A stretch of 64,000 bases of DNA. Origin: Paraspadella gotoi (lineage: Eukaryota > Chaetognatha). The notes under the pieces are model-generated. The model was not told the origin of the DNA. It was given only the letters and a program-made list of their open reading frames with translations, and searched no databases. Below, in pieces: positions 25,446 to 40,023 of this stretch (position 1 is its first letter; the number at the start of each line of letters is the position of its first letter). The position numbers and the translations under genes were made by a program. The DNA lies in NCBI GenBank assembly GCA_051294375.1, contig CM119264.1, positions 28,500,696-28,564,695 of the forward strand, read 5' to 3'.

Positions 25446-25769
25446 TTGATGATGACGTTGACGACCCTGACGATGATGCTGAAGACGAAGATGATGACGA
25501 CGACGACGATTGAGAGAACGAAGAACTGTCTCCTTTTTTTTCTTCTTCTCTTTCTGCTTCTCTATTTCCACTTCTCTTTTCGCCTTTCAATCCTTCCTCT
25601 CTCTCCTTTTCTCCTTCCCTCTTCTCCTCTGTCTCTTCCTTCCTCTCTCCCTCTCCTCTCTTCTCCTCCCTCTCTCCCTCTCCCTCCATCTCTCCTCCTT
25701 TCCCGCTCTCCGCCCCTTTCATCAAAACTCCCCGAGATGGCGCCGCGGAAGAGAGAGGCGTGTCCGGCA

Positions 25770-25804
<35 letters not shown>

Positions 25805-27271
25805 TTCGATTCGTCCCTCTTCATTTGCAGGTTTTTCCGAGAGCAAAGGTGACGAAATGATACAAGAAGTTTAAGATTCGTCAATTTCGTCGTCGTTGTC
25901 GTCGTCGTCGTCGTCGTCGTCGATGTCCGTTCAAGATCAGAGGTCGCCTTCGTCGTCGTCTTCGTCGTCGTCGTCTCCGTCGTCGTCGTCCTGACCGACG
26001 GAATTGTCGGCCGAGTCCTCGAGAGACAAACCGACGGATCTAAAGTCATCGTCGACTTTGGAGTCAAGAACGAAACTTTGGTCGGTTGAGATTCGGTGAT
26101 GACTGACGAAGATGTTGAGAGACGAAGAGATGGCGGGAAATGAGAGACGAAGTGACTCTGGGGATTGAAGGAGGAGGAGGAGGAGGAGGAGGAGGAGGAG
26201 GAAGAAGAAGAAAAAGAGGAAATTAAAGGGGAGGAGCGGCGCCTCCCTCCAATAACGAAGTCCAAACGTTGGCGAAGCTTTAGACGTTGGCGCCGGCGCG
26301 AAGAACAATGACGCCGCGAGACAAAGACCCGGCGCTGGAGTGAGTGGCCGCGCCGATGAGTTAAACGGCGTAGTAAAATTAAGAAGCGGCGCTCATTTGT
26401 TGAAAGACGACGCCGGAGATGGAACCTCTGGCAAAGACCGCGCGACGAAGCCGACGCCCGACGAGAAAAGCGACGTCTTCGGCGTCGAAAGGTAAGTTCG
26501 ATTCGGGCGCCTGATTGATGCGCGGAAGAATCGAAAAAGGTGAGGTTCGTTCGTTCATCCAACTCGTCTAAATCTTCGTCGAGATTCTCACCTCGCGGAA
26601 TTTCACCCAAATCTGAGGATGAAGATTCTCGCGGGATTTTTGGAGATGGAGAATTTTGGCGGGAAAATGGGAGATCGAAAAGACGAGAAACGGAACGAGG
26701 AGAGAGACGATGGTGGGGGGTGGTGGGTGGGAGAGAGGGAGAGGGAGAGGGTGCGAGAGAGTAAGGAGAATAGGGCGAGGAGATTTGGCAGGAAGCAGAG
26801 GGCGAAGATATGGTCAAACTCCGATGACCACGACGCCCCCCCGTTCCTTTCTTTGACTTCAGCGCGGACAGAATTTCTTTTCGCGAAAGAGGGACGGGCT
26901 GAATCCGGTTCCTCGTCTCGGCGCCGGGCAGAATTCCTCTCCGCCCGACAACCGTTTTCTTCGTCGGACGGGCAGGTGGCGTAGATCTCGTAGGGAGAAG
27001 GAAATTTGGCCTCAGGTTTTTTGGTTCGACGCCAATACTTCCATCAGGATGAGAGACGGTGAGCAAACGCGTTTCCGCTTCGCAGCCGCGGATGCTGCCG
27101 CTTTCGCCGCAGCCGACGCCGCTCCATTTCCATCTTTCTCGGGCGCAAAAAATCTTGGAACTTTTCCGTCGTTTGAATCTTCGTTGCATTTTTATCGCTT
27201 CTGTCAGAAAAAGATTTTTCGAAGAAATCGTCAAGAAAAAAAAATTCTGGGGGAAAAGAAAACATTTTTTT

Positions 27272-27381
<110 letters not shown>

Positions 27382-28230
27382 TCGTTAAATTTATGGCGGA
27401 AATGTCAAAAACCTTAAGAGAAGAAAAACTTAAATATTGAATTGAGGAAATCGATTGAAATTCTACTAAAATTAAACAATTATATTTAATCAACAAAGCC
27501 CGCATTTATATAAAAAAGAATTTTGAATTTACAATGTATGAGGTATATTTTGGTTTCCTGGATCCAGCTTAAAAAAAACTAAGAAAAGTTGAAAACTATT
27601 ATTAACAATTTTCAAAGAAGGAAGACATTCAGAGATAATCCATATTTTCGTCCTTTTTTAGTTTAGGTTTGGGATTAGATTAGGGTTTGGGTTAAAGTTT
27701 GGGTAATGTATTTGGTAAGAGTTTAGGGTTAGATTTAAGGTAAAAAAATAAGAAAATAGGGCGCTTTCGTAAAATAGAGCCTTTTTTTTTTGCGAAAGAG
27801 ATTATAATTGGAAATTCAGCGACGACAAAAAAACACGTTTCCGATAAATGGAAGACTCGAGAGTTGGCGTCGCTTTTCTGGCGCTACCGTCGCTTTTGTG
27901 ACGCCAAAGTGAAAGTTTTTGGCGCAAAATGAAAACCTGTCGAGAGAGAGAAAACCCGAGGAAAATGGAATTCTGTCTCGAAAGAGTGAAACGTTCACTT
28001 TTCTCCCCCCCCTCACAGGCTCACAACATCACTCTCTCCCCCTTTTCCTCACACGACAGAAAAAAAAACCCAGAAAACTCTGGCGCGAAATCGGGAATTT
28101 ACTTTGTCATATTTTCACCTGGATCTTCTTCGAGCGCGACGTGCGCAATTTGTTATACACCATCTGTTATTTCTTTCCTTTTATATTCTTTTGGTTCTTC
28201 TAAGTTATTTCTGTTTTATGTCTGTTTTAT

Positions 28231-29016
28231 TTAGTTTTTATTGTTTTTTATCACTGTATTTTGCATGGCACTAAAAGCTTCCTCAGTTTCTTTAAACTTC
28301 ATTGTTACTTTCTTCGCATTTTTTTTCCTAATCTTTCTTCTACTTTCCTTCAGAGGGAGGCATGTTTTTCTGTCATTATATCAGTTTCTCATCATCTTTT
28401 TTTCTGCCGAAGAAATGGAATTTCTACATGTAGTAGAATATTCTCTCGCCATCACTGACTAAATGAAAACTCAATGATTACGCAATGACTCGGTGATAAC
28501 GCGTGATAACGCATACAGCCCCACTGGGCACTCATTGCCTGCTAAGCCTTATACTCACTCACTAAATCACTCTCTCTTTCTTTCTTTATTTCTTGATCAC
28601 GCCAAAACTCACTCTCCTTACTTTGATCAAACGTAAACTCACCTCTTTTTAACTTCCATTAAATTTCATTTCCTTTTAATATTTTTCATAACAGTGAAAT
28701 CATAATAATCAAACGTTCGTACCGCATGTATAACTTTGTTTGACGTTTCCTTAAAAAAAAAAATGAATCGCGAAATTTAATCTCGTCGGTTGTTTATTTT
28801 CGTTGTCACAGACTTTAAATATTGTTGAAAGAAAATTTAAAAAAAAAAGAAGTTTTCTTTCTCGACAATTAATCAGTTGCGATCGAAGTTTTCTGGGACA
28901 ATCGAAAAAGGGGAGCGGCTTAAACCCAACGAATTGCAAATGAAACAATGAAACCATTTCTCATCTCCCTCTCTCTCTCTCTCTCTCTTCTCTTCTCCCT
29001 CTCTCTCTCTCTCTCC

Positions 29017-29087
<71 letters not shown>

Positions 29088-29445
29088 CCCCAGACGATGT
29101 CAGCTATCTTTTTGGGGTTTTTTGAAATCCCCCCATTTGAAAGCCATTTTTATGAAGACACTAAATTTCTCGGAGACGACGCTCGCTACTTCTCTATCGC
29201 GCGGTAGCGAGTGACGTCTGAGTCTTGGCTTTTTTTCGTAGCGTCTTTAAAATCCCCCTCAACACTCTTTCCTACCATGCCCACCACCATTTACCACTCC
29301 TTCTCACCACCATCTCCAACCACTGCTCCCTTACCCCCTCCCCTTCTCCCTCGCCCTTCCCCCCACTAACTCATTTTTCAAAGGTTTCATGAAGGAAAAA
29401 CCCAAAAGTGTGGCCTCCCACGAACAGTCAAGTGTAAAATACTGT
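28231..29445. other. Unique gene-free spacer between duplications B and C
   Basis: AT-rich sequence with no supportable gene. It includes the repeated heptamer GATAACGC (28494-28512) and a 125-bp CT tract. Confidence 0.6.
28968..29092. repeat. (CT)n microsatellite
   Basis: A CT dinucleotide tract with a few T or C slips. Confidence 0.93.
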
Positions 29446-30635
29446 AGTTATGCTTTATTTATACTATATTAATATTATATACCGTATATATACAAAATAT
29501 GTCCTTACTTTTTTTAAATTTCGTCACTATCGAAATATATTGGATAGTAAAAATAACGACGAACCGAAGAAAAAAGAATAAAAAGATTTTAAAAAAAAGT
29601 TTAATTTATTATTCGAAATTCGTTGGACTTTGAGTCGCGTTTTTCTGACGGCATCGACCGCGATTTTCACGTTATCAAAAAAAAAAAAGAATAAATTAAT
29701 AAAAACTTAAAAAAAGAAAAGAATAAAAAAAGAATAAAATAATAAAAAATAAAAAAAAATAAAAGAATAAAAAAAAAGTTTTACGATTCGAATTTGAGGG
29801 AGAAAACAAAATCATGGAGTCGATGTTATTTCTCTTATTGCCCAATCGATAAATCGCTCCTCTACCCCTTATACATCGCCCATCGGACATATTAGACCTT
29901 GCCCAACCCGTCCCCCCAAACTGATCATCTTCCCATTTGCACCTCTTTTGCCACCCTGTCTTGCACCTCCGCCTTGAATCTTGCTCCTCCCATCCACCAG
30001 AAGCGAGAGAGACAAAAAAATTGAATATTGAAAATTTGAAATAAAAAGAACGGTAATTCCAATGTGTTGCGCCGCAGTTACATGTGTATTTTTTTATAAT
30101 CTTTGACATGACATGACATTATATGACATGATTAATAAACTTTTTTGGCCGTTTTTCCGTCTTTTATTCCATAGTTCTAGGAATTCCTGAAGCCGACGGT
30201 AGCAGTCCCTTAGATTTGAGGTTTTTTTTATTTCTTAACAAATGGGAAACATTTCTTAACAAATAGGCAAATCATAAGCATTTTCAACCTAAGTGGAACA
30301 GACCGACGGCCAGACATACCGACAGCAAGACATACCGATGACCAGACATACCGACGGACAGAGAGAAAAGAGAGAGAGAGAGAGAAGGAGAGAAAAAGAG
30401 AGGAGAGAGAGAGATGAGAGAAAGACGGAAAGAGGAAGAAGAGAGACGAGAGAGAAAGAAGAAGAGAGAGAGAGAGGAGTGTGTCAGTTGGATGCGGTTG
30501 GTTTCATCCTTTGACTTTCTCGTGGTATGTTTTTTGTCTTCTTTTCCGCCATTCCGTCTGCACAAAACTCGAACACAAATCTCGAACGGCGAAAAAAAAA
30601 ATCCGAAGAAAATTTTCTCTCTCTCTCTCTCTCTG

Positions 30636-30683
<48 letters not shown>

Positions 30684-30712
30684 CTTCCCTCTCTCTCTCT
30701 CTCTTTTCTCTC

Positions 30713-30919
30713 GATTCGACGCGCCTGTTCGATCCTCGCGCGGTCCGAATCGCGGGCCGTGCGCAGCGCCGGAGTATAGCGGGCGCGCGTAGAATTGGTA
30801 GCCCACGTGCGCGCGCCGGCCAGAAGTGCTGGCCCCGTGCTCGCGGCGGCCAGGAGCCGTAAAAGTCTGAGCCAGCCGGGCCCCGGGCGCGGAAAAGATC
30901 CTCTCCGTGCACGCGGCGC
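30713..30919. other. CpG-rich island next to (CT)n
   Basis: About 200 bp of very GC- and CpG-rich sequence (GGGCGCGCGTAG, GTGCGCGCGCCGGCC) follows a CT tract and ends at an N gap. The counterpart is 36370-36565. It is unlike its surroundings and could be a promoter or a structured RNA gene, but there are no reading frames or motifs to decide. Confidence 0.5.
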
Positions 30920-31134
30920 NNNNNNNNNNNNNNNNNNNNNNNNNNNNNNNNNNNNNNNNNNNNNNNNNNNNNNNNNNNNNNNNNNNNNNNNNNNNNNNNN
31001 NNNNNNNNNNNNNNNNNNNNNNNNNNNNNNNNNNNNNNNNNNNNNNNNNNNNNNNNNNNNNNNNNNNNNNNNNNNNNNNNNNNNNNNNNNNNNNNNNNNN
31101 NNNNNNNNNNNNNNNNNNNNNNNNNNNNNNNNNN
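30920..31134. other. 215-N gap that the other copy suggests is empty
   Basis: Sequence on both sides (GTGCACGCGGCGC and CACGCGCGTTGCTG) joins directly in the right copy at about 36554-36570, with nothing between. The gap length is therefore probably a scaffolding estimate with no real missing DNA. Confidence 0.75.
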
Positions 31135-31482
31135 CACGCGCGTTGCTGTCAGTCGAACTCGTTGTATTTCGTTTCATGGTTTCGTTTAGCGCCTTTTTTT
31201 AGACAGATGGTCCCTTACGTCTCAAGCTGTTTATGTCGTTGCGATTTTTTAATCGCGTTCCAGTAATTTTAAGTGAGAAAAGTAGATATTGTTTTGTTTT
31301 CTTATGATGCGATTATATCATTAGAAAGAAAAAGTATTAAGAAAATTATTAAGTCATGAGTATTTTTATTTTTTAAGTTTTGAATTCGATATTGAACATA
31401 GTCTTTTTTTTTTTTAAATTTTTCCCCTCACTTTTTTTTAAAGATAAAATCCAAGTGAAAATCCCTGAAGGAGTAACGACCA

Positions 31483-31549
31483 TGTGATGTTGATGGTTGA
31501 TAGCAATCTTGACTTTGATGTTGATGGTTGATAGCAATCTTGACTTTTC
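31483..31549. repeat. Tandem 33-bp duplication
   Basis: TGATGTTGATGGTTGATAGC and the following 13 bases occur twice in a row. The arrangement is repeated at about 36931-37000 in the other copy of duplication C. Confidence 0.8.
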
Positions 31550-33364
31550 ACATTTATTTTGTCATAAACTTTTCATTTATTCCGACATTCATCCAATGTT
31601 CGAATAAGAAATGTATGGGGATAGGTATCAGAGTTCAGCTTATTTTTTCCGTTGGCGAGAAGTCAAAGCGTCGCGTCTCGAGACTGAAAAGGTGAGAGAT
31701 GAGAGGAGAGAGAGAGAGAGAGAGGAGAGTAGGGAGAAGAGAGGAGAGAAGAGGGAGTGGCTGAGAGAAGCAGAGTAGAGAGAGAGAGAAGAGAGAGAGA
31801 GATGAGAGATTAGGAGTAAGAGCAGAGAAGGGAGGGAGAGGAGAGGAGGAGGAGAATGGAGAGGAGACGGAGAGAAGAGAGGGAAGACGAAGAGAGGAAG
31901 AGAGAGAGAGAGCACGCCATACGAGAGAAGAAGAGAGAGAGGGAAGAGAGAGAAGAGAGAACGAGAGCGAGAGAGAGAATGATGAGAGTAAGAGAGAGAG
32001 AGAAGCGCAGAAAAAATAGAATAGAATAGGAATTGTGAAGAGAAGATGACGGAATAATGCCAAAATACAATAATGGAGTAAAATAAGAGGAGAAGACGAA
32101 GAAATGGATGAAAAAATCGAGAATCGGAAAATGGCGAAGATCAGAAAAGACTTAAGAGGGAAAAGTCGCGATAGAAAAAGAAGAGTATGAAATTAAAGAA
32201 ATGTATTTAAGTCAAATCTGGTGCTGTGGATTACGGTTGGTGCGCGGCAGCGCAGAGTACGATAAACGACTTTCAATGAGACTGATCAGAGCGGACAGAA
32301 CATTAACAAACGCCATCGTCACCTTCACTGACGGCCTCTTGTTGGAGGCGGATGCTTGCATCTTGATTCCATCACCGATTCCATCTCGATTCCATCGACG
32401 TCCACACAAATTTGTCTCCAACACTCTCTTCACCTTACGACACAATCTCGCCACTACTCGGCGCGGAAGCGATCGTGGCGACAGCGCCTCTGTCGACGTG
32501 AAGTGTAAACCACATTTTACCCTCTCGCTATCGCGCCTAACGCAAAAAGAAACGAGTTAATTTGTTTGACTGTTGTTGGTTGTTATTGTTGCTCCGTTGT
32601 TGTTGATCTTTGGCTGTTGTTGTTTGTCGTTTGTTGTTGTACTTGTTGTTGATGTTTTTTTGCGTTCTCGGCCTTCATTGAAACTTGAACGCGATAAGAT
32701 AAGTTATTATCGGCAAAAGTTGAGGCAATCGCCGGCACGATCCGAGCTGAAGAAGAGAAACGAGAGAGAGCTAGAGAGAGCGTGAGAGAGCGAGAGAGAG
32801 CTAGAGAGAGCGAGAGAGCGAGAGAGAGAGAGAGAGAGAGAGCGAGAGAAATTGTTTTATGATTATCAAATCAAAATATCGACGATCGCAAACTGATTTG
32901 TTTACATAAAAACGAAAATGATTTTTATCTTTCGATCGAAAATCATTTTCGAGGACATTTTTCTTTTTTTTCTTTTTTTTCTTTTTTTTCTTTTTTTTCT
33001 TTTAACTGGCAGACAGTCGCAATCTTTTCTTCTATGAAAATGGACACTAATACAAACTAGACTTTTAGAAAATACATCCCGAAACTGAAGTGAGACGTCC
33101 AAAGAGACATTTTTTTACTAACGTCGCCGGTGGCCACGCCCATTTTGACAAAGTCGTTAACTAGATTCCCTTTGTCATTTCTTTCTTGTTAGTTAAAAAA
33201 AAAAAAAATTGAAATCTAATTAAAATTCAAATTGTTTTAAAGTATCGGGCGATTTTTTTTGTTTACGTGATGCAAACTTTAAATTTACCATAAGAATCGC
33301 GGGGAAAATTTTTATTACGTTGACTAGAATACGCGCAGAAGAGAGAGAGAGAGAGATTGATGAG

Positions 33365-33409
<45 letters not shown>

Positions 33410-34628
33410 AGAGAGGAGAGAAAAAGGAAAAACTCGAAGAAAAAAGGTTTTTAAGGGACCGCAGGTGATAAAAATGATATCATAAGCTTAAGGGTCTATC
33501 ATCAAGAATTTGAATGGTGAATAGTTCATTAATTTTTTCTTTGCACGGGAAAGTGGCAAAAAAATTCCTATCTCTTATTCTAGAGGGAAACAAATTTAAT
33601 TAATTATGAAAAAAAAATTTTAGTTGACACTACTAAATATTTATATAATCCATTATTTTATTTTTGCATTAGAAAGTATTTTTTTACTAAATTCCAATTT
33701 TTTATTTTTTTACCTGTACAAAGCTATTAATTTTAGGTTTAAGCTTCATTGAACAAAGGCTTTACAAGACTAATATTTTTTTATTTTTATATTTACTTAA
33801 AAGCAGACAAATCAAACCAAATTCTATTCTTACAGAAAACAAAACTGTAATAATTATTAATTAATATTCATATTCATCCTTAAATGTATATTATTAAACT
33901 ATATTGATTCCTAATTTAAAATTAAAAATTTTAGCAAAAGTACAGAATCATTCTTCTTCTTTATATATTTTTTATTACTTCAAAGAGTTTATTTTCATGC
34001 CAATTAACAGAATCATTTGAAAAGAAAGTTTAAATAAACAATCGATCGTATCTTTAAATTTTGATTCATTTCCTAGTTTTTTTTCTTATAAATTTTTATG
34101 ATTAAAGCGAAAATCTTTTTAAAATTAGATCTTTAGACCTTTTTTGGAAAAAAAAATTTTAAAAACTTGACAAAGATTTTCTTTTTACCGAGTTTTTTAA
34201 AGAAAATTAAGCTCGCTTAGATTTTATCGAATTTTTTTTAACGTACTTTCCCAATGATTATAGAAGAAACAATTATATTGACAGAACCTAGCTTAAGTTA
34301 AAGGGTCAAACGTTATGTTTTTCAGCTTTTTACCCTCCCTTGTTCACTTGGTCCCTTAAACAAATTTCTTGTTATCTACTGCGAATCCTAAAAAAGACGT
34401 CGTTATGTAAATTAGTGTTTGGCGGCTTAACCTACTCTCGTCGCCAGAGAGAAATAGGAAGAAACATTGCGACGACGAAGGAGACCGACGACGGAGACGA
34501 CAATGAGACGACAATGAAGACGACAGCGAAGATGACAATGAAGCGATAACGAAGACTGTGAACTGCGCTTCGAATGAATACAACATGGTTTCATGTATGT
34601 CCAGATGAACAGCTGAACAGATTTAAAC

Positions 34629-34653
34629 NNNNNNNNNNNNNNNNNNNNNNNNN
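34629..34653. other. 25-N gap inside duplication C
   Basis: Exactly 25 Ns between ATTTAAAC, the end of the repeated unit, and AGTTATGC, its start. Confidence 0.97.
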
Positions 34654-36269
34654 AGTTATGCTTTATTTATACTTATAATTAATATTATTATACGTATATA
34701 TGACAAAATATGTCCTTTACTTTTTTAAATTTCGTCACTATCGAAATATATTGGATAGTAAAATAAATATAACGACGAACCGAAGAAGAAAAAAAAAAGA
34801 AATAAAAAGATTTTAAAAAAAGTTTAATTTATTATCGAAATTCGTGGACTTTTGAGTTTCGCGTTTTTTTTGACGGCATCGACCGCGATTTTCACGTTCA
34901 TCAAATTAAAAAAAAAAAAGATAATTAATTTTTATAAAAACTTAAAAAAAGAATAAAGAATAAAAAAAAGAATAAAAAATAATAAATTAAAAAAAATAAA
35001 AGAATAAAAAAAAAAGTTTTTTTTTAACGATTCGAATTTTGAGGGAGAAAACAAAAAATCATGGAGTCGATGTTATTTCTCTTATTGCCCAATCGATAAA
35101 ATCGCTCCTCTACCCTTAATTTTACACTCGCCCCATCGGGATCAATATTAGACCTGGCCCAACCGTCCCCCCCAAATGATTCAATCTTCCCCATTTGCAC
35201 CTCTTTTTGCCAACCCTGTCTTTTGCACCTCGCCTGAATCTTGCTCCTGCCCATCCACCCAGAAGCGAGAGAGACAAAAAAAATTGAATATTTTTGAAAA
35301 AATTTGAAATAAAAAAAGACCGGTTTATCCAATGTGTTGCCGCCCGCAGTTACTATGTGTATTTTTTTATAATCTTTGACATATTGACATGACATTATTA
35401 TGACATGATTAATAAACTTTTTGCCCGTTTTTCCGGTCTTTTATTCCATGTATTCTAGGGAATTTCCTGGAAGCCGACGGTAGCAGTTCCCTTAGATTTG
35501 AAGGTTTTTTTATTTTCTTAACAAATGGGGGATAAAACATTTCTTAACAATAAGCATTTTCAATCCTAAGTGGAAAACAGACCGACTGAGCCAGACATAC
35601 GACAAGCAAGAATACCGTATGACCAGACCATACCGACGGACAGACAGACCGAACGACATTTATCCGAAATTGTCCGCGAGTACTCGCCGGGCGACGCAAC
35701 TAAAAACGTAATCCGATCTTGGAAAATTTGAGGAGAGAAGAGAGAGGGAGGGAGAGAGAGAAAAGATGGAGAGACTGGGTGCGAGTTTTGAAGACGAGGG
35801 AGGTATGGAGCGATGCGGATGAGAGCCGGGGCGCGATGGGAGGAGGCTGGGCAAGGGGAGTAATGTGCAGAGGAGAAGAACAGGACGAGAGAGAGAGGAA
35901 AGCTCGGGATCGGAGGCGAGACGCGATGAGAGAGAGGGATAGAGGAGGGAGGAGGAAGAGAGGAGAAGGAGTCGAGGAGAGAGACGAGAAAGGAAAGATT
36001 GAGAGAAGAGAGAGAGAGAGAGAGGAAAAGAGAGGAGGAGAATAGATGATATGAGATGTCTGAGGATGAAACTCAAGAGAGAGAGAGAGAGAGAATGAGA
36101 CAGGGAAGGACCAGAATGAGAGGAAGAGAATGAGAGAGAGAGAGAAGATTTTTCAGTTGGATCGCGTTTTAATCCCTTTGATCTCGTGGTATTTTTTTTC
36201 TTCTCGTTCGTTCGTCTGACAAAAACTCGAAAAACTCGACGCGAAAAAAAAAAAAATCGAAGAAAATTT

Positions 36270-36362
<93 letters not shown>

Positions 36363-38580
36363 TTCTCTCGATTCGCGCGGTTCGATCCCGCGCGGTCCGA
36401 ATGCGGGCCGGTGCGCACGCCGTTAGTATAGCGGGCGCGCGTAGAAAGTCTGCTAGCCTGTGCGCTGCGCCGCAGAAGTGCTGGCCCGTGCTCGCGCGCC
36501 GTAAAATAAAAGTCCTGAAGCCAGCCGGCCGCCCGCGCGGAAAAGATCTTCTGTGCACGCGCGCGTTGCTGTCAGTCGAAACTCGTTGTATTTCGTTTCA
36601 TGGTTTCGTTTAGCCGCCCTTTTTTTTTAGACAGATGGTCCCTTACGTCTCAAGCTGTTTATGTCGTTGCGATTTCTTAATCGCGTTTCAGGTAATTTTA
36701 GTGAGAAAAGTAGATATTGTTTCGATGGTTTTCTTTTATGATGCCGATTATATCATAGTAGAAAGAAAAAGTATTAAAGAAAATTATTAAGCTATGAGTA
36801 TTTTTTATTTTTTAAGTTTTGAATTCGAATATGAACATAGTCTTTTTTTTTTTTTTTAAATTTTTCCCCTCACTTTTTTTTAAAGATTAAAATCCAAGTT
36901 GTGAAAAATCCCTGAAGGAGTAAACGACAATGTGATGTGTGATGGTTGATAGCCAATCTTGACTTTTGATTGTTGATGGTTGATAGCTAATCTTTTGACT
37001 TTTCACATTTTATTTTGTCATTAAACTTTTCATTTATTCCGCATTCATCATGTTTGATATAAGATTATGGAGATCAGTCGCTTTTTTTTGTTGCGAGTCA
37101 AGCGTCGCGTCTCGAGACTGAAAAGGTGAGAGAGAGAGAGAGAGAGAAGAGAGAGAGGGAGAGGGAGAGAGAGAGGAGAGAAGAGGAGAGAGAGAAGAGA
37201 GGGAGAGAGAGAGAGGAGAGAGAGAGAGAGAGGGGAGCGAGAGAGAGAGAGAGAGAGGAGGAGAGACGAGAGAGACCGAGAGAGTGAGACGAGAGCAGAG
37301 ACGAAGACGAGAGAGAGAGAGAGCGAGAGAGAGACGAGAGAGAAGCAGGAAAATAGAATCAGAGACAGAATTCGAAGAAATACGAATAATGCAAAATACA
37401 AAATGGACGAGTAAAAAGAGGAGAAGAGAAAAATGGATGAAAAAATCGAAAATCGAAAATGGCGAGACAGAACAAACTAAGGAAAAATCGGTGAAAAAGA
37501 AAATGAAATTAAAGAAATTGTATTCTAGTCAAAATTCTGGTGACGTGGAACGGTTGTGCCGTCGCCAAGTCATCGACTTCAATGGAGAGCCAGCGCCATT
37601 ACCAACGCCACTCACTTCCACTGACCGCCTCTTGTTGGAGGCGGATCTTGACTCTTGATTCCATCCGATTCCATCTCGATTCCATCGACGTCCACACAAA
37701 TTTGTCTCCAACACTCTCTCACCTTACGACAATCTCGCCACTCTCGGCGCGGAAGCGATCGTGGCGACAGCGCCTCTGTCGGTGAAGTGTAACAATTTAC
37801 CTCCTATCGCCTAACGCAAAAGAACGAGTTAATTTTGTTGACTGTTGTTTGTGTTTGTTGTCGTTGTTGATTTTGCTGTTGTTGTTGTCGTTGTTGTTTC
37901 GTACTTGTTGTTGATGTTTTTGCGTTCTTCGCCCTTCATTGAAACTTGAACGCGATATAGATAAGTTATTATCGGCAAAAGTTGAGGCAAATCGCGCGGA
38001 GGCGAAAGAGAACGAGAGAGAGCTAGAGAGAGCGTGAGAGAGCGAGAGAGAGCTAGAGAGTGCGAGAGGAGAGAGAAGAGAGAGAGAGAGAGAGCGAGGA
38101 GAAATTGTTTATTGATTATCAAATCAAAATATCGACGGATCGCAAACTGATTTGTTTACATAAAACGAAAATGATTTTTTATCTTTCGATCGAAAATTCA
38201 TTTTCGAGGACAATTTTTCTTTTTTTCTTTTTTTTTCTTTTTTTTCTTTTTTCTTTTAACTGGCAGACAGTGCAATCTTTTCTTCTATGAAAATGGACAC
38301 TAATACAAACTAGTAACTTTTAGAAAATACATCCCGAAACTGAAGTGAGACGCCAAAGAGACATTTTTTTACTAACGTCGCCGGTGGCCACGCCCATTTT
38401 GACAAAGTCGTTAACTAGATTTTCCTTTGTCATTTCTTTTGTTAAAAAAAAAAAAAAATTGAAATCTAATTTAAAATTCAAATGTTTTAAAATCGGCCGA
38501 TTTTTTTTGTTTACGATGCAAACTTTAAATTTACCATAAGAATCGCGGGGAAAATTTTATTACGTTGACTAGAATACCAA

Positions 38581-38659
<79 letters not shown>

Positions 38660-39855
38660 AAAGAAAAACTCGAAGAAAAAAGTTTTTAAGGCCGGACCAG
38701 GTGATAAAAATGATATTCATAGCTTAATGGGTCTATCATCAAAGGAATTGAATGGTGATAGTTCATTAATTTTTTCTTTGCACGGGAAAGTGGCAAAAAA
38801 ATTCCTATCTCTTATTCTAGCGGAAACAAAAAATTTAATTAATTATGAAAAAAAAAATTTTAGTTGACACCTACCTAAATATTTATATAATCCATTATTT
38901 TATTTTTGCATTAGAAATATTTTTTACTAATTCAATTTTTTTTTTTTTTACTGTACAAAGGCATTTAATTTTAGGTTTAAGCTTCATTGAACAAAGGCCT
39001 TTACAAGACTAATATTTTTTTATTTTTATATTTACTTAAAGCAGACAAATCAAACCAAATTCTATTCTTACAGAAACAAAACTGTAATAATTATTTAATT
39101 ATATTCATATTCATCCTTAAATGTATAATTAAACTATATTGATTCCTAATTGTAACAATTAAAAATTTTAGCAAAAGTACAGAATCATTCTTCTTCTTTA
39201 TATATTTATATTACTTCAAAGATTTTATTTTCATCCAATTAACAGAATCATTTGAAAAGAAAGTTTAAATAAATCAGTCGATTACTCTTTAAATTTTGAA
39301 TTCTTTCCATAGTTTTTTTTCTTATAAATTTTTATGATTAAAGCTGAAAATCTTTTTAAAATTAGATCTTTACCCTTTTTTGGAAAAAGAAAATTTTAAA
39401 ACTTGAACAAAGATTTTCTTTTTACCGATTTTTTAAAGAAAATTAAGCTCGTAGATTTTATGAATTTTTAACTACTTCCCAATGATTATAGAAGAAAAAA
39501 TTATATATCAGAACCAGCTTAAGTTAAAGGGTCAAACGTTATGTTTTTCAGCTTTTTACCCCCGTACTTGGTCCCCTTAAATAAACAAATTTCTTGTTAT
39601 CTACGCGAATCTAAAAAAGACGTCGTTATGTAAATTAGTGTTTGGCGGCTTTAACCTACTCTCGTCGCCAGAGAGAAATAGGAAGAAAACATTGCGACGA
39701 CGAAGGAGACGACGACGGAGACGACAATGAAGACGACAATGAAGACGACAGCGAAGATGACAATGAAGACGATAACGAAGACTGTGAACTGCGCTTCGAA
39801 TGAATACAACATAGGTTTCATGTATGTCCAGATGAACAGCTGAACACATTTAAAC
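34654..39855 (+). repeat. Direct duplication C, right copy (about 5.2 kb)
   Basis: Second copy of 29446-34628. It then continues into unique sequence (CTTCCTCCGCTTTTC) that the left copy lacks because of the gap. Confidence 0.93.
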
Positions 39856-40023
39856 TTCCTCCGCTTTTCAAAACAAATTCTTATATATTTAAATCTTTAT
39901 CTCACTATTGAAATTAAATAATCCTCAACTACATACATAGTATTCTTTTACTTAGTACGAATAAGATTAAGTTTCTCGGATTAATATTACGGAGATAGTG
40001 GGCGTTGTTTTCCTTGTTTTCCT

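Larger units (their letters stand above)
29446..34628 (+). repeat. Direct duplication C, left copy (about 5.2 kb)
   Basis: Collinear with 34654-39855, from AGTTATGCTTTATTTATAC to GAACAGCTGAACA(G/C)ATTTAAAC. Both copies contain an A-rich start, GA and CT tracts, a CpG-rich island, a long GA tract, GATTCCAT triplets, a TTGTTG tract and an AT-rich tail. No supportable gene is in either copy. Differences are scattered short indels. Confidence 0.93.

Noticed and set aside
25210-27234. 674-codon open frame on the minus strand
   Set aside because: It consists of Ser, Thr and Arg runs from TCG/CT repeats, and the same frame is interrupted in the duplicate copy at about 20-22 kb.
35660-36418. 252-codon minus-strand frame
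   Set aside because: It crosses GA/CT tracts and is not conserved in the other copy of duplication C.
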